DNA from: Anaerolineae bacterium
Lineage (GTDB): Bacteria > Chloroflexota > Anaerolineae > Anaerolineales > Anaerolineaceae
Length of the DNA stretch: 64,000 nucleotides
Direction of reading: 5' to 3'
Assembly (NCBI GenBank): GCA_013178295.1
Contig: JABLWW010000005.1
Coordinates: 1-64,000 of the forward strand
In this document: positions 26,476 to 35,629 of the stretch, piece after piece
Position numbering within the stretch: position 1 is the stretch's first letter
Layout of the letters: each line of letters begins with the position of its first letter
Program-made: the position numbers and the translations under genes
The notes under the pieces: generated by a model
What the model saw: only the letters and a program-made list of their open reading frames with translations
Databases searched by the model: none
Told to the model about the DNA's origin: nothing

Positions 26476-27110
26476 AACTTCTGATCGTCAGTGATCAAGA
26501 GGTCGACCTGATTTACAGCCCCGTTATCAAATCACAGTTTGGTGATTGTGATATGGTGATAAGCTGTGGTGACCTCTCATATTATTACCTGGAGTATATT
26601 GTAAGCAGTCTTGATGTTCCGTTGTATTATGTGCGCGGAAATCATGCCTTTGCCGTTGAATATGGATGTGCTGGAGAGTGCAATGCTCCCTTGGGTGGTG
26701 TAAACTTGCATCAGGATTGTGTGCGCCACGAAAGCGGGCTTTTATTGTCAGGGATAGAGGGGAGTGTTCGCTATAATCAGGGGCCTTATCAGTACACGCA
26801 ATCTGAAATGTGGTGGATGGTTTGGAGGTTGGTGCCCAGGTTCTTATATAATCGCCTTAGATATGGGCGTTATTTGGATATTTTTGTTACCCATGCGCCG
26901 CCGTGGAAGATTCATGATTGTGAAGATTTACCACATCATGGCATTAAGGCGTTTCGCTGGCTGATCAAGGTGTTTCGTCCCAGCTTTCATTTGCATGGTC
27001 ATACACATCTGAGCTTGCAGAATCCAGTTGCTTTTACCACGTTTGGCACAACGCAGGTTGTTAATGTATATGGATACTACCGTCTTGATGTATCTTTGCA
27101 ATTACCCTAG
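26472..27110 (+). CDS. Calcineurin-like metallophosphoesterase
   Basis: Binuclear-metal phosphoesterase of unknown substrate. Motifs: VSDQEVD at the start, SCGDLSYYYLEY, YVRGNHAF, THAPPW and HLHGHTH. The first motif lacks the usual DxH histidine (DQE), a change seen in one branch of this superfamily. 212 residues. ATGA-overlapped with acpS. Its stop codon shares CTAG with the convergent gene at 27107. Confidence 0.8.
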   Translation: MKLLIVSDQEVDLIYSPVIKSQFGDCDMVISCGDLSYYYLEYIVSSLDVPLYYVRGNHAFAVEYGCAGECNAPLGGVNLHQDCVRHESGLLLSGIEGSVRYNQGPYQYTQSEMWWMVWRLVPRFLYNRLRYGRYLDIFVTHAPPWKIHDCEDLPHHGIKAFRWLIKVFRPSFHLHGHTHLSLQNPVAFTTFGTTQVVNVYGYYRLDVSLQLP

Positions 27111-27346
27111 CTGGGCTCCATGCGGTTGCTAATCCCTAGCCAGAAGTGGTTGGGCAGAATCTGGCGGCTGGAACGGATTTCAATTCCTTCAGCTTTCTGG
27201 CGTTTTTGGTTCAACATGCTTGGGTGTACGAAGCACAGGTCAGGTTTTCTGCCATATTTGTTCTGGTAATAATTCGCAGCGCGGCACACCTTGATGACCA
27301 GGTCGGTTTTAGGATCGTTATCAAACCACAACATACCCGTATTCAT
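27107..27346 (-). CDS. Small conserved-looking protein, unknown
   Basis: 79 residues, no known domain that I can name. It begins MNTGMLWFDNDP and has a repeated helix region CRAANYYQNKYGRKP then LCFVHPSML. Composition and order look like a real folded protein. It has its own strong promoter and an AGGAG site 10 bases before ATG 27346; an in-frame GTG at 27352 is closer to the site. Similar short proteins are, to my memory, common in Anaerolineae, but I cannot confirm this. Confidence 0.6.
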   Translation of the reverse strand: MNTGMLWFDNDPKTDLVIKVCRAANYYQNKYGRKPDLCFVHPSMLNQKRQKAEGIEIRSSRQILPNHFWLGISNRMEPS

Positions 27347-27369
27347 GATCACTAATCTCCTAAATAGAA

Positions 27370-27398
27370 AATATGTTCCATAAACAACATTTATTGTA
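27370..27398. promoter_or_regulatory. Palindromic stretch at the start of the small-gene leader
   Basis: Just after the -10 on the minus strand is ATAAATGTTGTTTAT, in which ATAAA and TTTAT are inverted around TGTTG. It overlaps the expected start of transcription and could be an operator. Confidence 0.3.
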
Positions 27399-27421
27399 CA
27401 TTAGTTCTATTTATAAGTCAA
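27393..27421 (-). promoter_or_regulatory. Promoter of the small unknown gene
   Basis: TTGACT (27416-27421), 17 bases, TACAAT (27393-27398) on the minus strand; expected start near 27386, forty bases before ATG. Confidence 0.7.
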
Positions 27422-27473
27422 GAAATTTTAAGATGCAAGATATGGTGGTATTTTTAGCGGATTTGCGGTATCC

Positions 27474-27486
27474 TTAACGGCGTTAA
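27474..27486. repeat. Short perfect palindrome upstream of frr
   Basis: TTAACGgCGTTAA, 13 bases, 58 bases before frr. It could be a regulator site; no partner is known. Confidence 0.3.
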
Positions 27487-27543
27487 TCAAGGTTTGATAA
27501 TTGCTGTGCAGGAAGTCAATGAACATTTTAGAAGCTGGAGGTC

Positions 27544-28104
27544 ATGATGATCAAGGAATCTTTGCATGAAGCCGAAACACGGATGAAGGGTGCAATACAG
27601 GCTCTGGAAGAGGATTTGGCTGGCATTCGCACTGGCCGCGCTTCTCCTGCGCTGGTAGAAAGGCTGATGGTGGAGTACTACGGCGTACCTACACCATTGA
27701 TTCAACTTGCTACGATCAGCGTACCTGACCCTCGCACGTTGATGATACGCCCCTTTGAACCTGCAATTTTGCGTAACATTGAGCGTGTCATTCTGACGTC
27801 GGAGTTGGGCTTAACACCCAATAATGATGGCAAGGTAATCCGCTTGAATATACCGCCTTTGACCGAAGAGCGCCGCCGCGATCTGGTCAAGTTTGTCAAC
27901 AACCGTCTTGAGGAAGGGCGCGTAGCGGTACGCAATGTGCGCAGAGATGTTCTTAAAGATTTACGCGATTTTGAGCATGAGAAATTGATCACTGAGGATG
28001 ACTTGAAACACGCTGAGGAAGAGATGCAAAAGCTGACGGATAAGCTGATCCAGCAAATTGACGCCATTGGTGAGCGCAAGACTAAAGAGATTATGGAAGT
28101 TTGA
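27544..28104 (+). CDS. frr: Ribosome recycling factor
   Basis: Splits the post-termination ribosome with EF-G. Standard sequence: RTGRASPALVERLMVEYYG near residue 30, NDGKVIRLNIPPLTEERR near 97, and the C-terminal helix. 186 residues, full length. Two adjacent ATG codons (27544 and 27547) follow GGAG. Often frr lies after pyrH and tsf; here uppS and cdsA follow, the other common neighbours. Confidence 0.97.
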   Translation: MMIKESLHEAETRMKGAIQALEEDLAGIRTGRASPALVERLMVEYYGVPTPLIQLATISVPDPRTLMIRPFEPAILRNIERVILTSELGLTPNNDGKVIRLNIPPLTEERRRDLVKFVNNRLEEGRVAVRNVRRDVLKDLRDFEHEKLITEDDLKHAEEEMQKLTDKLIQQIDAIGERKTKEIMEV

Positions 28105-28117
28105 GCGATTGAACCCA

Positions 28118-28852
28118 ATGAGTGAGCCTTTGAATAAATCTGAGCTTGTCAAACTTCCTTTGCATGTGGCAATTATTATGGACGGCAACGGGCGCTGGGC
28201 AGCGGCGCGTGGGCTGCCGCGCCTGGCAGGACATCGGGCAGGGACGGAGAATCTGCGCGAGGTTATTCGCGCAACGGTGGAATTTGGTGTCAAATATTTG
28301 ACCATCTATGCGTTTTCAACCGAAAATTGGGGGAGACCTCAAGAAGAAATCAATGGCTTGATGCGTATTCTTGAGGACGTGATTGACCGTGAATTGGAAG
28401 AGCTGAATCGTGAGGGTGTGCAGCTGCGCCACATTGGTCATCTTGAAGGGTTGAGTTCTCTTTTGCAGGAGAAAGTACGCCACGCAATTGCGTTGACAAA
28501 ACAGAATGACCGTTTGGTTCTATCGCTGGCGTTCAATTATGGCGGTCGTGATGAAATTACCTGTGCAGTGCGCAGGATAGTAGAGGACGGGGTCAAACCA
28601 TCGGAGATAACTCAGGAATTGATTGCTTCGTATTTGTTCACAAGTGGTTTGCCTGACCCGGATTTGATTATTCGCACCTCTGGCGAGATGCGAGTTAGCA
28701 ATTTTTTGATCTGGCAGGGGGCATACGCTGAACTATATGTAACAGATGTGTTGTGGCCTGATTTTGGCAGAGAGGATTTGTTTGCGGCATTGAAAGATTA
28801 TGCTACAAGGGATAGACGTTTTGGTAAGCTTTCTGACAGGAGGTGCGGGTAG
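28118..28852 (+). CDS. uppS: Undecaprenyl diphosphate synthase
   Basis: Makes the C55 lipid carrier for cell wall synthesis from farnesyl diphosphate and isopentenyl diphosphate. The catalytic IIMDGNGRWA is near residue 20, with LRHAGHRAG-like LAGHRAG, YAFSTENW near 68, and IRTSGEMRVSNFL near 190. 244 residues. It lies 13 bases after frr and before cdsA, the usual order. Confidence 0.96.
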   Translation: MSEPLNKSELVKLPLHVAIIMDGNGRWAAARGLPRLAGHRAGTENLREVIRATVEFGVKYLTIYAFSTENWGRPQEEINGLMRILEDVIDRELEELNREGVQLRHIGHLEGLSSLLQEKVRHAIALTKQNDRLVLSLAFNYGGRDEITCAVRRIVEDGVKPSEITQELIASYLFTSGLPDPDLIIRTSGEMRVSNFLIWQGAYAELYVTDVLWPDFGREDLFAALKDYATRDRRFGKLSDRRCG

Positions 28853-28855
28853 CCT

Positions 28856-29671
28856 GTGTTATTTCAACGCTTGCTGGTGGTGATCGTCCTTGTACCTCTT
28901 GTAGCATTACTTGCAGCGGTTGGCGGCATCGTCTTTCAATTTTTCATAGCCCTTGTACTGAGTATTGCTGTCTGGGAATTTTGGCGGATTTTTTATCGGG
29001 GAGGCTATGCGCCTTCAAAATTGCTGATGATTGGTGGGGTGTTGTTGCTAACCCTTGCACCGGATAGGGAAGTATTTGGCTTTGATGGAAGCGCGTTTGT
29101 GTTCAGCCTGTTGTTGCTTGTAACAATGACGGTGCATTTGGTGGCGTATGAGCGCGGGGGCGAAGGAGCATTCACTGATTTCTGTATTACCATTGCGGGG
29201 GCTGCTTATTTGGGATGGTTGGGTAAGTACTTGATATATCTACGCGCTTTGCCAGATGGTTTGTGGTGGTTATTGCTGGTTATTCCGGCTGTGTGGTTGA
29301 CAGACGTTGGGGGGTATTTGCTGGGGGGAGCTTTTGGTAGGCATAAAATGGCAGTCAGGTTGAGCCCCAAAAAAAGCTGGGAAGGGTATGCGGGGGGGAT
29401 TGTTTTTGCGGTGCTTGGCTCTATGCTGCTGGCTGCCTTGTGGAATCTGCGCTCTCCCATGATCACTGTGGGAAAAGGGGCAGTTATTGGGCTGGTGATC
29501 AGCATCTTATCTCCTTTAGGCGATCTGGGGATCAGTATGCTCAAACGCCAGTTCGGCTTGAAGGATACCAGTCGTCTATTGCCAGGGCATGGCGGAATGC
29601 TGGATCGTATTGATTCGATGCTGTGGTCAGGTGTGTTGGGGTATTATTTGATCGTTATTCTCTGGCTGTAA
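28856..29671 (+). CDS. cdsA: Phosphatidate cytidylyltransferase
   Basis: Makes CDP-diacylglycerol from phosphatidate and CTP in the membrane. The CDS signature is near the C-terminus: SMLKRQFGLKDTSRLLPGHG followed by GMLDRID. About seven or eight spans. GTG start at 28856 with AGGAGG 11 bases before. Its product would be the substrate of CDP-alcohol phosphatidyltransferases such as the one at 265. Confidence 0.95.
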   Translation: MLFQRLLVVIVLVPLVALLAAVGGIVFQFFIALVLSIAVWEFWRIFYRGGYAPSKLLMIGGVLLLTLAPDREVFGFDGSAFVFSLLLLVTMTVHLVAYERGGEGAFTDFCITIAGAAYLGWLGKYLIYLRALPDGLWWLLLVIPAVWLTDVGGYLLGGAFGRHKMAVRLSPKKSWEGYAGGIVFAVLGSMLLAALWNLRSPMITVGKGAVIGLVISILSPLGDLGISMLKRQFGLKDTSRLLPGHGGMLDRIDSMLWSGVLGYYLIVILWL

Positions 29672-29694
29672 GGTTAAGCAGCTTTCCGAGAAGT

Positions 29695-29738
29695 TAGGCG
29701 TAGCAAAAATAGTGCAATAGCCGTTCTTGCTACGCCTA
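29695..29738. terminator. Bidirectional hairpin between cdsA and the SIMPL gene
   Basis: Perfect 12-bp inverted repeat, TAGGCGTAGCAA (29695-29706) and TTGCTACGCCTA (29727-29738), with a 20-base loop, between convergent genes. No long T run, so it may be a weak terminator. Confidence 0.5.
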
Positions 29739-29756
29739 GTTCTTTGTCTATGGTGT

Positions 29757-30476
29757 TTATTTGATTATGTATGAAATATTTGCATCTACCTGTACCACTA
29801 ATTGCCCAGCTGCGGTAGGGACATTGCCGCCAATACCACCCATGTCCCTCATTTTCCCTTCGTAAACGGGCATGGGATAGCTGGTATATGCGTTGAGGGA
29901 AAAGACCTTGCCAAGTTCAATGCCAGCATTTTGGGCAAGCTCTTCTGCCTGTTTCTGTGCATCCTGAATCGCCAGTTTTCTGGCTTCTGCAAGGGCGGCA
30001 GTTTTATCCATGACATCAAACTGGATGCCGTAAATGTTGTTTGCGCCGTTGCGTACAACTGTGTCCAGCAAGTTGCCCAGCTTCTGAAGGTCGCGCACGG
30101 TTACATAGACGGTATTCTCGACCACATAGTTTGTAGAGATTTGCTCTCCCATTTCATTATATTGTGGTTCGGGATATATGTTGAAAGCGGTGGTTTGGAT
30201 ATATTTATCCTCTACGCCGAACGATTTGATAGCTTCGGCAATTGCTGCAGCCTGCTTGCTGTTTTGTTCTAGTGCAGTGGCAACATTTTCGTCTTTTGTG
30301 CGTACCCCAATGGAGATATAGGCAACATCTGGTGTCAGATATACTTTGCCAATGCCGGTTACGTTAAGTGTGCTTGGCGGTTGTGTATCTGAGGGCTGAG
30401 ATGGAATAGCAGAACATGAAGCCAGCGCAATCAGTGTTGTGCAAACCAGAACCAGCAAAAAGAATTTTGTTTTCAT
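29757..30476 (-). CDS. SIMPL (DUF541) domain lipoprotein
   Basis: Secreted lipoprotein: signal peptide with LASCS near residue 20. The rest is a SIMPL/DUF541 domain, with TLNVTGIGKVYLTPDVAYIS at its start and ARKLAIQDAQKQAEELAQNAG near 170. This family occurs on the outside of many bacteria, with unclear function. 239 residues. AAGGAG lies eight bases before the ATG. Confidence 0.88.
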   Translation of the reverse strand: MKTKFFLLVLVCTTLIALASCSAIPSQPSDTQPPSTLNVTGIGKVYLTPDVAYISIGVRTKDENVATALEQNSKQAAAIAEAIKSFGVEDKYIQTTAFNIYPEPQYNEMGEQISTNYVVENTVYVTVRDLQKLGNLLDTVVRNGANNIYGIQFDVMDKTAALAEARKLAIQDAQKQAEELAQNAGIELGKVFSLNAYTSYPMPVYEGKMRDMGGIGGNVPTAAGQLVVQVDANISYIIK

Positions 30477-30544
30477 GAAAGTTTCTCCTTGATTTTGGTA
30501 AGATGGATCTTTGATATTTAGACGTTTGCATCTTAAGAATAGTT

Positions 30545-30565
30545 CCCAAGCCTCTCAGGCTTGGG
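30545..30565. repeat. Nine-bp hairpin in the divergent spacer
   Basis: CCCAAGCCT, CTC loop, AGGCTTGGG. It lies between the divergent SIMPL and carbamoyltransferase genes, 78 bases before the latter's ATG. No T run follows. Confidence 0.5.
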
Positions 30566-30642
30566 GGTATAAAGGGGTAAAAATTCGTGTTAGAATCGGT
30601 TATTCTGTGTATACAGCAGCAAAAAAATCTTTGAGGACAAGC

Positions 30643-32409
30643 ATGATTATACTTGGGATTACAGACAATCATACTTCAAGTGCCTGTCTTTTGAAAGATG
30701 GGCACATTCTTGGTATGGTGAGTGAAGAACGGTTTAATCGGATTAAGGGTTGGATGGGTTTTCCAGAGCGTTCTGTGCGCTGGCTGCTTGAGTCGAACGG
30801 TTTGAGCGGGGCAGAGGTGGATTTTGTGGCGATTAACCGTCTGGGTGGCTTACCGGTTGGCGATATTGAAAAGGCGGATCAGTCCTTGCTTCGCAAGGGG
30901 ATCAAAGCTGTTTGTCGCATTGCGCCAGACGGTTTTTTAGGCTCTAACTTTGTCAAGGATGTTTACCTACGTTATGCGGTTGCTACCGCTGACTTTGGCG
31001 GTGTACGGAATTCTCTGGCGGAATTGGGGATTGATTCTTCTAAGTTGCGCCGTGTTGAGCATCATTCTGCTCATGCTGCCACGGCGTATTATCTGGCGAA
31101 TTTCTACGACCCTGAAGAGACAGTGCTCATTTTTACAATGGATGGGTCAGGAGATGCACTGTGTGCCACGGTATCGCTTGGGCAACAAGGTTGTATTCGC
31201 CGTATCCACGCCATTTCTACCTATCATTCGCTGGGTGAGATGTACACCAGGGCGACCCAGTATCTTGGGATGAAGCCGATTGAACATGAGTATAAAGTCA
31301 TGGGTTTAGCGCCCTATGCGCCGGAGGCGCTGGCGGAAAAGGCATACCAGATATTCAAAGAGTTCTTTGTTCTGTCGCCCGATGGTCTTAGTTTTCAAAA
31401 TCGCAGTCATAGAGTGTTTGACGATCTGATTCATTTATACATGGAGCGTTTGAAGGGGATGCGCTTTGACGCTGTTGCCGCAGCCGTCCAGCGTGTACTC
31501 GAGGAAGTCGTTGTAGCTTATGTGCGCAACTGGATTAGAAAGACGGGTATTCGTAAAATTGCTCTGGCTGGCGGGTCGTTTATGAATGTGAAGCTCAACA
31601 TGCTCATTTCGCAGCTGCCTGAGGTTGAGAATCTCTTTATTATGCCAAGTTGCAGCGATGAGAGCACGTGTCTGGGGGCGGCGCTGAAGGTATATGCAGA
31701 TGAATGTCGCGCGCTGGGAAAACAACTTCAGGTTGAAGCGTTGATGCATCTGTACTATGGGCCAGAATATGGCGAGCGGGAGCTGTTAAGCGCGCTAGAA
31801 AAACATGCCGGTGAGGTGTGTTGGAAGAAATCTGCGAAAATTACTGACGAGGTCGCCGATGTATTGGTGAAGAATGGAATTGTGGCACGGCTGGCCGGGA
31901 GGATGGAGTTTGGAGCGCGGGCGCTGGGTAACCGCAGCATACTGGCGAATCCTTCTGAGATGCGCAATGTATCTAATATCAATCGGGCTATCAAAATGCG
32001 CGACTACTGGATGCCTTTTGCGCCGGTTATTCTTGAAGAGCGTCAACATGATTATGTGATTAACCCGCGAAGCTGGCCAGCAAAATATATGATTAACGCC
32101 TTTGAGTCAACCCCTTTGGCGCAAAAGGAACTTATCTGCGGTCTGCACCCCGCTGATTTGACATGTCGTCCTCAGTTTGTTACCCGAGAGGATAACGAAG
32201 GGTACTATGATATTGTTAAGAAGTTTGAAGCCAAGACAGGAATTGGGGGGCTGTTGAACACCAGCTTTAATCTGCATGGTGAACCCATTGTGTGTACGCC
32301 TGAGGATGGAATTTCGACTCTGTTGCGCTCAAAGATAGATTATCTGGCGGTATCCGATTACCTGGTCTGGCGCAAAGATATGCCAGCACCTGAAGAGTTT
32401 GTGCGTTGA
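30643..32409 (+). CDS. Carbamoyltransferase, NodU/CmcH/TobZ family
   Basis: Transfers a carbamoyl group from carbamoyl phosphate to a hydroxyl of a sugar or natural product. The N-terminal kinase-like (YrdC-free, HypF-like Kae1) domain starts at ILGITDNHTSSAC; HHSAHAATAYY near residue 140 and MDGSGD near 168 are the metal and nucleotide sites. The C-terminal domain has MEFGARALGNRS and NTSFNLHGEPIVCTPED. 588 residues. ATG 30643 follows GAGG by six bases; a 44-residue upstream extension is rejected. It heads a cluster with a glycosyltransferase, which suggests a carbamoylated glycan or glycolipid. Confidence 0.9.
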   Translation: MIILGITDNHTSSACLLKDGHILGMVSEERFNRIKGWMGFPERSVRWLLESNGLSGAEVDFVAINRLGGLPVGDIEKADQSLLRKGIKAVCRIAPDGFLGSNFVKDVYLRYAVATADFGGVRNSLAELGIDSSKLRRVEHHSAHAATAYYLANFYDPEETVLIFTMDGSGDALCATVSLGQQGCIRRIHAISTYHSLGEMYTRATQYLGMKPIEHEYKVMGLAPYAPEALAEKAYQIFKEFFVLSPDGLSFQNRSHRVFDDLIHLYMERLKGMRFDAVAAAVQRVLEEVVVAYVRNWIRKTGIRKIALAGGSFMNVKLNMLISQLPEVENLFIMPSCSDESTCLGAALKVYADECRALGKQLQVEALMHLYYGPEYGERELLSALEKHAGEVCWKKSAKITDEVADVLVKNGIVARLAGRMEFGARALGNRSILANPSEMRNVSNINRAIKMRDYWMPFAPVILEERQHDYVINPRSWPAKYMINAFESTPLAQKELICGLHPADLTCRPQFVTREDNEGYYDIVKKFEAKTGIGGLLNTSFNLHGEPIVCTPEDGISTLLRSKIDYLAVSDYLVWRKDMPAPEEFVR

Positions 32410-33134
32410 TAGAAGGTCATTCTCCGAAAATTCTGGTGATCATCCCGGCTTTCAATGAAGGACCGCGGGTGGGTGCAGTGGTCAGGTCTGTATATGCGCT
32501 GTTTCCAAAGGCATCTGTTCTGGTGATTGATGACTGTTCTACCGATAACACGCGCGAGCAGGCACTCAAAGCTGGCGCGTTGACGGTTTCGCACCCTTTC
32601 AATTTGGGGTATGCCAGCGCGTTAGAAACAGGATATCTGTATGCGGTACAACACATGTACGATATTGTTGTCCAGATGGATGGGGACGGACAACACATTG
32701 CTGAAGAAATTAATAAAATTCTTCAACCTGTGCTCAACCATGAAGCGGATATTGTGATAGGCAGCCGTTATAAGAATAAGAGCGTTGAAGGATACCGCAC
32801 ACCATTGACGCGCCGTCTGGGTCAGCGTTTTTTCAGCGTGATTTTCTGGATACTCACTCGTCAGCGCATCACCGACCCGACTTCCGGTTTTCAGTGTTTG
32901 AATCGCAAGGCGCTTGAATTGTATATTAAGGGAGATTTCCCAGATGACTTTCCGGATGCGGATATGTTGTTGCTGGCGCATTATTCTGGTTTGACTGTTC
33001 GCGAGGTCTCTGTAAGGATGGTTGAGCGGAGCGAGGGCGTTTCTATGCATGCTGGATGGAAACCGGTATATTACGTTCTCAAAATGCTCCTGTCCATGTT
33101 TATGGTTTCATTGAATTATCGAAAGATGAGGTAG
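32406..33134 (+). CDS. Glycosyltransferase family 2 (dolichyl-phosphate mannose synthase-like)
   Basis: GT-A fold transferase. Nucleotide-sugar motifs: ILVIIPAFNEG at the start, VIDDCSTDNT near 40, QMDGDGQH (DxD) near 95, then GSRYKNKSVEGY and TDPTSGFQC. It would move a sugar to a polyprenyl phosphate. It starts with TTG overlapping the carbamoyltransferase stop (TTGA). A DUF2304 partner follows, as is common for such enzymes. Confidence 0.88.
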   Translation: MIEGHSPKILVIIPAFNEGPRVGAVVRSVYALFPKASVLVIDDCSTDNTREQALKAGALTVSHPFNLGYASALETGYLYAVQHMYDIVVQMDGDGQHIAEEINKILQPVLNHEADIVIGSRYKNKSVEGYRTPLTRRLGQRFFSVIFWILTRQRITDPTSGFQCLNRKALELYIKGDFPDDFPDADMLLLAHYSGLTVREVSVRMVERSEGVSMHAGWKPVYYVLKMLLSMFMVSLNYRKMR

Positions 33135-33136
33135 AT

Positions 33137-33469
33137 ATGTTACCCCGACAATTTGTTGCTTCTCTCATTATCAGTTTTGCGCTGCTGATATTTATCATCT
33201 GGCTGATCAAACGCGGCAAGCTTGATATTGCTTACTGTTGGATCTGGTTGTTTATTGGGATTGCGGCGCCTTTTATTGTGCTCAATTATGGTGCGTTACA
33301 GTGGGTCACCGGGGTAATTGGTGCAATCACACCGACCACGACTCTTTTTCTGTTTGGGATTTTGATTCTGTTTTTGATCTGTCTGCAACTTTCCATCGCC
33401 GTATCATCCCAGCGGAGACAGATCAAGCGTCTGGCGCAGAAGCTGGCGTTGCTCGAAGAGAAAAGTTAA
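33137..33469 (+). CDS. DUF2304 membrane protein
   Basis: 110 residues with three membrane spans (about 7-24, 37-55, 68-90) and a charged C-terminal helix. Matches the pattern of DUF2304 proteins, which lie beside GT2 enzymes and may anchor them in the membrane. ATG 33137 is used; an earlier in-frame start would run inside the glycosyltransferase gene. Confidence 0.75.
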   Translation: MLPRQFVASLIISFALLIFIIWLIKRGKLDIAYCWIWLFIGIAAPFIVLNYGALQWVTGVIGAITPTTTLFLFGILILFLICLQLSIAVSSQRRQIKRLAQKLALLEEKS

Positions 33470-33475
33470 GGAGCT

Positions 33476-34894
33476 ATGCTTCGCGTTTTACTGGCTTCAG
33501 CGCCCCTCACTATCGAAGAGCGGTACGGGGTGTTTGCAGAGGCGGCAAATACGCAGCCTTCATTTGCGCTGGTTTGTCTGGGGGCGATCGCTTTGCAAGA
33601 AGGTGCCGATGTTCGCCTTATTGATGCTTCGGCTGAGGGTTTATCGGTTGGTGAAGTCTTTGATGAAATCCTTGTATATAAGCCGGATGTTTTGGGGATT
33701 ACTTCCACAACCCTTGGGATAAATGCCTCAGGCGAGCTGGCAAAGCGTGTCAAGACAGCTATGCCCAGAGTTATCACATTGATTGGCGGGTGCCATGTGA
33801 CCGCGATTCCGTTGGAAACGATGGAGGAGTTCAGCAGTTTTGATATTGGGGTGCTTGGCGAGGGCGAAAGAACGTTCGCTGAACTGTTGTCGCAGATACG
33901 CGAAAAGGGAGGGGTATCACCCGTTCTGGAAGGAACGGTTATGCGCGTTAACGGGGAAATCAAGATGGGTGCACCCCGCCCGTTGATCAGGAATTTGGAC
34001 GAATTACCGCTGCCAGCCTGGCATCTGTTACGCGGCTTTCCTAATTTTTTTGTGCCATCACCAGCGCGTATCCGCCGTTCTCCTTGTGCGTCTGTGGTGT
34101 TTACACGTGGCTGTCCCAACCAGTGCAGTTTTTGTGACAGATCAGTGTTTGGCAGACAGGTACGTGGGTATAGTGCTTCTTATGCGTTGCGTATGGTGCG
34201 CGATCTGCGTGATAATTATGGTGTCAAGGAAATCCTCATTGAAGATGACACTTTTATCGCTTCACATCGGCGGGTGAGAGAATTTTGTGAGTTGCTGATT
34301 GCAGAGAAAATAGACATTACCTGGTCTTGTCTTGGTCGCGCCGACCGGGCAGATAAGGATCTGTTGCGGCTGATGAAACTTGCCGGGTGCTGGCATATTG
34401 GTTATGGGGTTGAGTCAGGGGATCAGCGTATATTGGACGCCATGCACAAGAATGAGACAATCGAGGAAATCGAAAAAGCTGTTCTTATCAGCAGGGAGGT
34501 GGGGCTGAGAACTAAAGGTTTCTTCATGGTGGGGTTTCCTGGCGAAACGCGCGAATCACTGCGTTTGACGCGGGCACTTGCTTTACGGCTGCCCTTGGAC
34601 GATATTTCTGTGATGCAGCTAACACCTTTTCCGGGGACCGAGCTATATGAAACTGCGCATCGTTTTGGCTCTTTTGAGCGTGATTGGCGTAAGATGAATA
34701 CGCTCAATACAGTATTTGTTCCACATGGGTTTACTGCCGAAGAGCTGGACAACGCTCGTCGGGAAACATATACTGCCTTTTATCTGCGTTTGAGTGTGGT
34801 GTTAAAAAAGATCGCGGACGTGATACGTGCCCCGCGATTGTTTCGGTATTATTTTCGGGCGTTTCTTGTTTTATTGCGGCTGCAGGCTAAATAA
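33476..34894 (+). CDS. B12-binding-domain radical SAM protein
   Basis: The N-terminal ~150 residues fit a cobalamin-binding domain (ALQEGADVRLIDAS, then VLGITSTTLG, IGGCHVT, GEGE). The radical SAM motif is FTRGCPNQCSFCDRS near residue 210. No DxHxxG motif for base-off B12 is visible, as in many members. C-terminus helical. Such enzymes methylate or rearrange unactivated carbons in lipids, hopanoids or natural products. Its stop overlaps the convergent rlmB by 24 bases. Confidence 0.85.
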   Translation: MLRVLLASAPLTIEERYGVFAEAANTQPSFALVCLGAIALQEGADVRLIDASAEGLSVGEVFDEILVYKPDVLGITSTTLGINASGELAKRVKTAMPRVITLIGGCHVTAIPLETMEEFSSFDIGVLGEGERTFAELLSQIREKGGVSPVLEGTVMRVNGEIKMGAPRPLIRNLDELPLPAWHLLRGFPNFFVPSPARIRRSPCASVVFTRGCPNQCSFCDRSVFGRQVRGYSASYALRMVRDLRDNYGVKEILIEDDTFIASHRRVREFCELLIAEKIDITWSCLGRADRADKDLLRLMKLAGCWHIGYGVESGDQRILDAMHKNETIEEIEKAVLISREVGLRTKGFFMVGFPGETRESLRLTRALALRLPLDDISVMQLTPFPGTELYETAHRFGSFERDWRKMNTLNTVFVPHGFTAEELDNARRETYTAFYLRLSVVLKKIADVIRAPRLFRYYFRAFLVLLRLQAK

Positions 34895-35629
34895 AGCCGT
34901 TTGTCTAGCCTGGAGGGCGGCATATAAGACGATCGAGCCTGCCACTGCTGCGTTGAGTGAGGCGATGTTACCGCGCATGGGCAGCTTGAGAAGCAGGTCG
35001 CAAGATTTTCGCGTCAGGCTGCGTAGCCCCTCGCCCTCATTGCCAACCACCAGTGCCAGCGGGATATCCAGGCGTGTGGATTGAAGCGGCTGCGCTTGCG
35101 GGCTGTCTTCAAGCCCGATGACCCAAATGCCAGCCTGCTTGAATGTTGTGATTGCCTGACTGAGATTGGATTGTGCAATGAGCAGATGTTCCGTAGCACC
35201 GGCGGAGGCGTGTACGACGGCTGGCGTTACACCCGCGGCGTGCGCCAGGGGTAGGATGACCCCATGAATCCCTACTGCCTCTGCGGTACGTAGCAACGTT
35301 CCCAGATTTTGCGGATTCTGAATGGTGTCCAGAATAAGAATGAAAGGGGGTTCATTTTGTTTTTGCGCCTGGTTGAAAATATCATGCAATGCGGCGTAGG
35401 GGTACTGACTGACCTCCAGCCTGATCCCTTGATGGTTCTCAGCCGTTTTATCAAATTGCCTGCGGTGGATGTACGTTACCGGCAGGTGTAATTGGTGAGC
35501 CAGGTGGACAATGTTTGCCAGCTGCCCTTGCGTTTTTGTACCCTCAGCAATTTCCAGACGAAAGATGTGACGCTTTCTGGCTTTAAGGACTTCATAAACC
35601 GGGTTACGCCCGGTGATCCACTCTTTCAC
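34871..35629 (-). CDS. rlmB: 23S rRNA 2'-O-methyltransferase, TrmH/RlmB family
   Basis: SpoU-type methyltransferase with an N-terminal substrate-binding domain ([11 protein letters not shown]) and a C-terminal knotted SAM domain: [29 protein letters not shown] and [16 protein letters not shown], the three SpoU motifs. 252 residues. The start overlaps the cysS stop by four bases, and cysS-rlmB is a common pair. Confidence 0.9.
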   Translation of the reverse strand: MKEWITGRNPVYEVLKARKRHIFRLEIAEGTKTQGQLANIVHLAHQLHLPVTYIHRRQFDKTAENHQGIRLEVSQYPYAALHDIFNQAQKQNEPPFILILDTIQNPQNLGTLLRTAEAVGIHGVILPLAHAAGVTPAVVHASAGATEHLLIAQSNLSQAITTFKQAGIWVIGLEDSPQAQPLQSTRLDIPLALVVGNEGEGLRSLTRKSCDLLLKLPMRGNIASLNAAVAGSIVLYAALQARQTALFSLQPQ

